Source: an uncultured Porphyromonas sp.
GTDB lineage: Bacteria; Bacteroidota; Bacteroidia; Bacteroidales; Porphyromonadaceae
DNA: 10,803 nucleotides
Direction of reading: 5' to 3'
Assembly (NCBI GenBank): GCA_900548415.1
Contig: URKO01000015.1
Coordinates: forward strand, 1 to 10,803
The position numbers were made by a program, and so were the translations under genes. The notes below the pieces were generated by a model. That model was not told the origin of the DNA and did not search any database. It saw only the letters and a list, made by a program, of their open reading frames with translations. Of this stretch, positions 6,440 to 10,803 are shown piece by piece. Positions within the stretch are counted from its first letter, which is position 1. Every line of letters starts with the position of its first letter.

Positions 6440-8680
6440 TTACTGTCTATGATTATTGCCTAGATGTAGGATCACCTTCTGTCCTGGGTGGATAGGCGTG
6501 CCGATGGGAATGCTCTGCGCTAGGACTCGTCCATAGCCGACCAACTGTACCTCCAGCCCCTGCAAGCTAATCTGATAGACCGCTTCGCTGGGGGCTAACC
6601 CTACAAGTCGAGGCATCACCCCCTTAGAGTAACGAGCGAGAGGATGTAGCTCTACCCCCTCACGCCCATACTGAGGTACGACCAATTGGTCAGAGGAGAC
6701 CTTGCTAGATCCGTCGGATCTAACCTCGGGGATCTTGTAAGCCTTGACAAAACTCTCGACACGCTTCTTCTCACCGCCAGCTAGATCCAAATGCTTCAAT
6801 CGCTCACTAGCCGGGTGAGGCGTGATCGTGTCTAGGAGGATAGGATTAGAGAGCGTGTAAATCTCCTCAGCGATACGCTTCACACCACGACCAGCTACGA
6901 TACCGCCTGAGGCACGACCTGCGCCGTGAGGATTGACTACAAAGATGATGCAACTATACTTAGGATGATCGGAGGGAAAGTATCCGCAAAACGAAGTCAT
7001 GTAGACCTCTCCGCTAGCACGATAACCTCCGCCACCATGGTTGCTCATCAGGGCTGTACCCGTCTTGCCACTGATAGAGATGAGATCAGAGCGTACGGGC
7101 CCTTTAGCAGTGCCTTGTAAGACTACATTGTCTAGCATGGAGCGTATTGAGTCGAGCGTAGCGGGCTTGCAGATATTCTCGTGCAGCACCTGTGGCTGAA
7201 ACTCTTGGATCACCTTGCCCTCTGCATCCTCTACACGATCTACTAGATAGGGGCGCATGATACGTCCGCCGTTGGCGACACCGTTGTAGAAGTTGAGCGT
7301 ATTGATCGCAGGTACCGAGATACCATAGCCACGGCTGATGCCAGGGATCGTTGAGTTACCGTAGCTCTTGTCCTCGGGCCGTATGATCGTTGGTGTAGCG
7401 ACTCCCTCTAGACCTACATCTAGACGCTCCAGCAGTCCATAGTTGCTCAGGTGCTGATAGATCCCGTCGGGGTGCTCCACATACCCCTTGATCGCAATTT
7501 TAGCTAGGACGATATTACTAGAGTACCACAGTCCCTGCGCAACCGAGATACGTCCATAGCCACCGCGATTGGCATTATGATCACGTATGTTGTAGCCTCC
7601 ATACTTAAAGACTCCGTTTCCAGTGTCAATGGTATCGCTTGGCGTACAGACCCCATCATCTAGTGCCGCCATCATAAAGGGCGTCTTCATCGTAGAACCA
7701 GGCTCGTTGAGCGCGCTAAGGGCATAGTTGACCCCCTCATAGTAGCTCTCGCCACCCTTCGTCAGATTGGCCAGAGCCAGGATACGTCCCGTCTCTACCT
7801 CCATCAGGATAGCCCCTCCGTAGTCCGCCTCAAACTGTGTCATCTGCTCATAGAGCGCACGGTGCACGATCTGCTGCAGATTCATATCTAGCGTGGTGTA
7901 CACATTGTAGCCATCACGAGGCGGCTGCAGCGTGTTCTGTCGGGTAGACCCTGCTAGGTACTGCCTCACAGCCAATCCAGGCTCACCCCGCAGTAGGGTG
8001 TCAAAGCTCTGCTCTAGACCATACTCTCCCTGCGTGAGATCTCCCTTGACCTCCTTGTAGACGCTACCTATGGTACGTCTCGCTAGCTCACCATAAGGTC
8101 TGTCACGTAGTGCACGCTCCTCATGCGTCAGCCCATTTCTGAGCGGCCCACGGCGACGCACTATACGACCCTTGCGCTCTACCGTCATCATCAGTGGATA
8201 GGACTGCTTAAGTCGCTGGTACTCCACATGGCTCACCTCGTAGGGGTATATAGATACGTAGCGATAGCCCGGTTGCTTATGCTGCGCCTTGCGATAGCCC
8301 TCACGAAGTCGCTTGCGTAGTGCCTGGTAGGTAGCTTGCTCACCCTTCTCCCAGAGACTCATCTGGTAGGCTAGCGAGTCTAGCTGCTTGTAGAGCGAGT
8401 CGGGTTCCATCTGCTGAATAGCCTCTGCGCCAAAGTCTAGGTAAAGCTTGTACGCAGGCTTGCTAATAGCCACGATGTGTCCGTCTGACGAAATGATGTT
8501 GCCACGTAGTGGTGAGATTGTCACCGTGTCTGGACGATGAAAGTTTTGCGCCATCAGACGCCAGGTAGGGCCCTCGACGAAGATGATGCCGATCACCTTG
8601 ATAAAGATCCATAGAGTCATCAAGATGGCCAGGAAGCCTAATGTGCGGTAGCGAGCTATGATAGGACTGTGTTTTGACAT
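6440..8680 (-). CDS. ftsI: Division transpeptidase FtsI (class B PBP) with C-terminal PASTA domain
   Basis: Cross-links septal peptidoglycan on the periplasmic face; monofunctional class B penicillin-binding protein partnered with FtsW. The 746 residues begin with a short cytoplasmic tail and a membrane anchor at about 12-35. A pedestal/dimerisation domain follows, starting with SPLRGNIISSDG at 56-67 and including a charged segment at about 95-175. The transpeptidase domain carries all three catalytic motifs: STMK at 329-332 (nucleophile Ser329), SSN at 387-389 and KTGT at 539-542. A single PASTA domain occupies about 686-741 (GVMPRLVGLAPSEAVYQISL, then the HPGQKVILHLG end). The PASTA module makes it longer than E. 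coli FtsI (588) and fits Bacteroidota FtsI. The ATG is 30 nt after the FtsL-like stop. In annotations it may appear as pbpB or penicillin-binding protein 2. Confidence 0.95.
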   Translation of the reverse strand: MSKHSPIIARYRTLGFLAILMTLWIFIKVIGIIFVEGPTWRLMAQNFHRPDTVTISPLRGNIISSDGHIVAISKPAYKLYLDFGAEAIQQMEPDSLYKQLDSLAYQMSLWEKGEQATYQALRKRLREGYRKAQHKQPGYRYVSIYPYEVSHVEYQRLKQSYPLMMTVERKGRIVRRRGPLRNGLTHEERALRDRPYGELARRTIGSVYKEVKGDLTQGEYGLEQSFDTLLRGEPGLAVRQYLAGSTRQNTLQPPRDGYNVYTTLDMNLQQIVHRALYEQMTQFEADYGGAILMEVETGRILALANLTKGGESYYEGVNYALSALNEPGSTMKTPFMMAALDDGVCTPSDTIDTGNGVFKYGGYNIRDHNANRGGYGRISVAQGLWYSSNIVLAKIAIKGYVEHPDGIYQHLSNYGLLERLDVGLEGVATPTIIRPEDKSYGNSTIPGISRGYGISVPAINTLNFYNGVANGGRIMRPYLVDRVEDAEGKVIQEFQPQVLHENICKPATLDSIRSMLDNVVLQGTAKGPVRSDLISISGKTGTALMSNHGGGGYRASGEVYMTSFCGYFPSDHPKYSCIIFVVNPHGAGRASGGIVAGRGVKRIAEEIYTLSNPILLDTITPHPASERLKHLDLAGGEKKRVESFVKAYKIPEVRSDGSSKVSSDQLVVPQYGREGVELHPLARYSKGVMPRLVGLAPSEAVYQISLQGLEVQLVGYGRVLAQSIPIGTPIHPGQKVILHLGNNHRQ

Positions 8681-8710
8681 AGAGCGTGTATACGTTAGAG
8701 TGGGTAGAGA

Positions 8711-9430
8711 TTATTTCTTGTTATCACGATAGAGGATGATCGACTGCTGCGAAGGTGCCTCAAGATCTGAGCCCATCGCCTGAAGTTGCTGCTCGAAGTT
8801 GCCCCCGATGCTACGACGCGTTAGTTCGCTGACGCTTTCCATGTGCTTGTAGGTCAGGTCTTTGACTCGTGTTTCCAGCTTGTCTATATGACGGCGCTTG
8901 TCGATGATCAGATAGTTGCTCGTGACATGTATTAGTCCCATCAAGAAGATCGTGATAAAGACGGGTATGTACTTCCTAAAGGCTGGTAGCTCTAGTGCAT
9001 CGCCACCTAGCCAGAACCATAGCCCACGCGAAGAACGCTTACGAGTAGACTGGTCAGACTCTTCGGAGGGTTCTTCCTCGATATCCTCTTCATCCTCCTC
9101 TTCGACAGCTTCCTCCTCAAGCTCTTCAGAGGTGAACAGAGCTTCAGGAGCCTCAGGCACTTCAGGAGTCTCAGGCTCCGCTAGGGGAGTAGACTCTAGC
9201 GTGACGGGGGCACGGGGCGCCTCTTCGTCAGCGGGATCCATAGTGGCGGGTGCGAAGTCGCTCTGAGTGTCTGTGTCGACAGCTTCAGAAGAGACCTCCT
9301 CATCTAGGAGATCACCCAGCAGAGGCCTCGGCTGAGGATCTATCGCAGACTCTTCAGTAGCTACTGGTGTAGGCTCCTGTAGCTCCTCCTCTAGGTCATC
9401 CTCAAAGTATGTGTCGTCTATCTTAACCAT
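8711..9430 (-). CDS. FtsL-like division protein with long acidic N-terminal extension
   Basis: The position between rsmH and ftsI is that of ftsL, and the C-terminal half has the right build: one transmembrane helix at about 154-173 followed by a predicted periplasmic coiled coil at about 177-207 (IDKLETRVKDLTYKHMESV). FtsL proteins bridge FtsQ/FtsB and the FtsWI synthase. It resembles the FtsL-like family of Bacteroidota, recognised from architecture and synteny because sequence conservation is low. At 239 residues it is about twice the usual size. Residues 1-135 are a predicted disordered, strongly acidic tail rich in Pro, Glu, Ser and Thr, with an almost continuous Glu/Asp run at 102-125 and a basic TRKRSSR cap at 129-135 before the membrane. 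The ATG at 9430 is supported by its 13-nt distance from the rsmH stop; the next ATG (Met64) would leave a much larger gap. The function of the tail is unknown. Confidence 0.85.
   Translation of the reverse strand: MVKIDDTYFEDDLEEELQEPTPVATEESAIDPQPRPLLGDLLDEEVSSEAVDTDTQSDFAPATMDPADEEAPRAPVTLESTPLAEPETPEVPEAPEALFTSEELEEEAVEEEDEEDIEEEPSEESDQSTRKRSSRGLWFWLGGDALELPAFRKYIPVFITIFLMGLIHVTSNYLIIDKRRHIDKLETRVKDLTYKHMESVSELTRRSIGGNFEQQLQAMGSDLEAPSQQSIILYRDNKK
9142..9177 (-). repeat. 18-bp in-frame tandem duplication encoding Pro-Glu repeats
   Basis: Two adjacent 18-bp units (9142-9159 and 9160-9177) differ at two positions. They lie inside the acidic tail of the FtsL-like protein and encode the PETPEVPEAPEA stretch at about residues 87-98. 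The unit is a multiple of three, so copy changes would keep the frame. It suggests that the tail grows by slippage. Confidence 0.75.
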
Positions 9431-9443
9431 CTTATCATCTCAC

Positions 9444-10460
9444 TCAAATATCCTCACGACGCTCAGCAACACGTAGCTTAGCACTGCGAGCACGATTATT
9501 ATCCGCTATCTCATCCGCCGAGGGTGTGATAGCTTTTTTTGTGATCACACGTAGAGGCGCAGGGGTCGATAAAGGCATACCTGCCAACGCCTCATTGGGC
9601 TGCTCGAAGCTCCCTAGACGGAAGAAATCCTTGACCATACGATCCTCCAGCGAGTGGTAAGAGATGATCGCTATGCGCCCCCCCGGCTTGAGGAGACGCA
9701 CGGAGTCGCTCAGCAGTTGACGCAGAGCACCCAGCTCATCATTCACCTCAATGCGCAGTGCCTGGAAGATACGGCTCAACTTATTGCGCAGCTGAGGCCC
9801 TCCCTTAGGTAAGACTGGCGTCAGCACCTCCATCAGCGAGGCGATCGTCGGGTAGCCCACGGCACGATGCGACACCAGCAAGGCTGCGATGCGACGAGCA
9901 TCATGGAGCTCACCATAATAATATAGTATATCAGCCAGCTGCTCCTCGCTGTAGCTCAGTAAGAGGTCACGAGCCGTAACGCCCGACCGGCTATTCATAC
10001 GCATATCGGGCATCGCCTCCTCATAGCGAAAGCTAAAGCCTCGCTCCTCGCTATCGAAGTGATGTGACGAGACCCCTAGATCTGCCAAGATCCCATCGAC
10101 CTGCCCTGAGAGTTCCCAATAGTCGAGCCACTGTCCTAAGTAGCGAAAGTTTGTCGCCACAAAGTGGTAGCGACTATCCGTAGGGGCATTGACCACCGCA
10201 TCAGGATCTTGATCGAGCCCGATACAGCGCCCCTCGGGAGCGAGTCGCTCGAGGAGGGCACGCGAGTGTCCCCCGCCACCCATCGTGACATCTACATAGA
10301 GACCACTGGGTGTCGTGACCAATAAGTCGAGAGAATCCTCACAGAGGACAGCCGTGTGATAGAGCTTAGCGGACAAGGGAGTAAAAGGTGATAGTGTGAT
10401 AAGTGTTTGACAGATAGCTCCGTGCGCTTCTGACGAAGACGGGTCGATCGCCTTACTCAC
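9444..10460 (-). CDS. rsmH: 16S rRNA (cytosine1402-N4)-methyltransferase
   Basis: SAM-dependent methylation of C1402 in the decoding centre of 16S rRNA; formerly mraW, a conserved first or second gene of the dcw cluster. Seen: YHTAVL at 34-39, the SAM-binding VDVTMGGGGHS at 56-66, GLDQDPDA at 81-88, ADLGVSSHHFD at 126-136, RGFSFR at 140-145, PDMRMN at 151-156, FQALRIEVN at 232-240, ISYHSLEDR at 266-274 and NNRARSAKLRVAER at 321-334. All are intact. The coordinates use a GTG start giving 338 residues, but the first 28 residues do not look like the family. A TTG at 10376 would give 310 residues starting five codons before YHTAVL, closer to the usual length of about 300-315, and would leave room for a leader after the -7 box at 10471-10478. 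First gene of the operon, 13 nt before the FtsL-like gene. Confidence 0.95.
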   Translation of the reverse strand: MSKAIDPSSSEAHGAICQTLITLSPFTPLSAKLYHTAVLCEDSLDLLVTTPSGLYVDVTMGGGGHSRALLERLAPEGRCIGLDQDPDAVVNAPTDSRYHFVATNFRYLGQWLDYWELSGQVDGILADLGVSSHHFDSEERGFSFRYEEAMPDMRMNSRSGVTARDLLLSYSEEQLADILYYYGELHDARRIAALLVSHRAVGYPTIASLMEVLTPVLPKGGPQLRNKLSRIFQALRIEVNDELGALRQLLSDSVRLLKPGGRIAIISYHSLEDRMVKDFFRLGSFEQPNEALAGMPLSTPAPLRVITKKAITPSADEIADNNRARSAKLRVAERREDI

Positions 10461-10470
10461 GGAGTTACTG

Positions 10471-10478
10471 CAAAGGTA
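10471..10478 (-). promoter_or_regulatory. Candidate -7 promoter box (TACCTTTG) for the rsmH operon
   Basis: The minus strand reads TACCTTTG, a perfect fit to the Bacteroidota -7 consensus TAnnTTTG, just upstream of rsmH. The -33 position falls inside the neighbouring 7-bp repeats, where the sequence at the usual spacing is TAAC and not TTTG, so the upstream element is poor. Transcription would begin only a few bases before the GTG at 10460, which favours either a leaderless message or the TTG start at 10376. Confidence 0.5.
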
Positions 10479-10483
10479 ATCAA

Positions 10484-10539
10484 ATTAGAGATTAGAAGTT
10501 AGAGGTTAGAGGTTAGAAATTAGAGATTAGAAGTTAGAG
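10484..10539. repeat. Eight tandem copies of a 7-bp repeat, RTTAGAR
   Basis: Exactly eight contiguous heptamers, 56 bp. Each is ATTAGAG, ATTAGAA, GTTAGAG or GTTAGAA, varying only at the first and last base. Units 1-3 (10484-10504) recur exactly as units 6-8 (10519-10539), suggesting expansion by block duplication. The array begins 5 bp upstream of the rsmH -7 box and covers the position of the -33 element. Low-complexity arrays of this kind change copy number by slippage. Copies are adjacent, with no spacers, so this is not a CRISPR array. Confidence 0.9.
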
Positions 10540-10557
10540 GGGAGACGTAACCATATA

Positions 10558-10580
10558 GGGACGCACGATCTGTGTGTCCC
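10558..10580. repeat. REP-like hairpin
   Basis: GGGACGCAC (10558-10566), a 5-nt loop, and GTGTGTCCC (10572-10580) form a 9-bp stem with one G-U pair. After one mismatch, TAT and ATA extend it to 10554-10584. From memory, similar GGGACGCAC...GTGCGTCCC palindromes are dispersed in Bacteroidota genomes; whether this one is repeated elsewhere cannot be seen here. There is no T-run after it on either strand, so a terminator is unlikely. Confidence 0.55.
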
Positions 10581-10599
10581 CATAGGAGTCGTCTTGAGG

Positions 10600-10637
10600 T
10601 GCGACAACGGAGGCCTCCGACCTGAGGTTGTTTCGCA
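10600..10637. repeat. Nested inverted repeat around CGGAGGCCTCCG
   Basis: A perfect 12-bp palindrome (10608-10619) sits between outer arms TGCG-A-CAAC (10600-10608) and GTTG-TTT-CGCA (10627-10637), which pair apart from a small internal loop; one base, 10608, is shared between the left arm and the palindrome. The right arm can also form a small GTTG/CAAC hairpin. No T-run follows. The role is unknown: a structured RNA end, a protein-binding site or a remnant of a mobile repeat. Confidence 0.5.
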
Positions 10638-10694
10638 ACAATAATTTAGAGCCGACTACATATCGAAACGGCATTGTGTCGGGGAAAAGTGATT

Positions 10695-10726
10695 TCCACG
10701 TGGATATTTCGAAATCTCCACGTGGA
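10695..10726. repeat. 32-bp palindrome made of two TCCACGTGGA palindromes
   Basis: TCCACGTGGA occurs at 10695-10704 and again at 10717-10726, each a perfect 10-bp palindrome. Between them lies a TTTCGAAA palindrome, so the 32-bp block is self-complementary except for one mismatched pair. The arrangement fits a double operator or a dispersed inverted-repeat element. Transcription from it is not evident. Confidence 0.75.
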
Positions 10727-10738
10727 GAATAAAAAATT

Positions 10739-10791
10739 CTTCGGAGGAATGAAATGAAACTTCGGAAGAATCAAATGAAACTTCGGAAGAA
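10739..10791. repeat. 21-bp tandem repeat, 2.5 copies
   Basis: Two full 21-bp units (10739-10759 and 10760-10780) differ at two positions and are followed by the first 11 bp of a third. Each starts with CTTCGG(A/G)AG, and the second and third carry the odd-length palindrome CTTCGGAAG. Together with the heptamers, hairpins and CACGTG block, these repeats account for most of the 343 nt after rsmH, where I see no credible gene. The sequence may continue past the window edge. Confidence 0.75.
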
Positions 10792-10803
10792 ATGAATCAC
10801 GCC

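Noticed and set aside
8916..9266. A 116-codon Ser-rich open frame opposite the FtsL-like gene
   Set aside because: It is the reverse complement of the Glu-rich tail (GAG/GAA codons read backwards as Ser/Phe), has no recognisable domain, and overlaps a well-supported gene.
10484..10791. CRISPR-like appearance of the repeats upstream of rsmH
   Set aside because: The 7-bp and 21-bp units are directly adjacent with no unique spacers, and no cas gene is present.
10754..10795. A 13-codon open frame (MKLRKNQMKLRK) preceded by GGAGG at a good distance
   Set aside because: It is produced by the 21-bp repeat, a multiple of three, and Bacteroidota rarely rely on Shine-Dalgarno sites. No further support.

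Overview
The window looks like a piece of a Bacteroidota chromosome, most likely Porphyromonas or a close relative. The support is the gene order, an FtsI with a C-terminal PASTA domain, a Bacteroidota-type FtsL-like protein, a long MraY, the lack of Shine-Dalgarno sequences at most starts, and TAnnTTTG-type (-7) promoter boxes. Genus is inference; phylum is fairly secure.

Layout. Bases 1-744 (+) hold shikimate dehydrogenase (aroE), lacking only its first two or three codons. Three bases later begins the 3' end of a seven-gene operon on the minus strand (10460 down to 748). In transcription order it is rsmH, an FtsL-like gene, ftsI, murE, mraY, murD and ftsW. Gaps are 13-30 nt, except 67 nt before mraY, where a second -7-like box sits. 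This is the upstream half of the classical division and cell wall (dcw) cluster. murG, murC, ftsQ, ftsA and ftsZ, which normally follow ftsW, are not here; aroE converges on the end of ftsW instead. mraZ, which often leads the cluster, is also absent from the 343 nt upstream of rsmH.

Bases 10461-10803 carry no credible gene but are dense in repeats. From the rsmH side outwards there is a perfect TACCTTTG -7 box, eight copies of a 7-bp repeat, a REP-like hairpin, a nested inverted repeat, a 32-bp palindrome built from two CCACGTGG palindromes, and a 21-bp tandem repeat at the window edge.

How the genes work together. MurE and MurD act in cytoplasmic UDP-MurNAc-peptide synthesis. MraY moves the product onto undecaprenyl phosphate to make lipid I. 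FtsW (SEDS glycosyltransferase) and FtsI (transpeptidase) build septal peptidoglycan, and the FtsL-like protein should belong to their complex. RsmH methylates 16S rRNA and is a conserved passenger of the cluster. I see no wholly new system. The most unusual points are the cluster break at ftsW/aroE, long acidic N-terminal extensions on both FtsL and FtsW, and the stacked repeats upstream of the operon.
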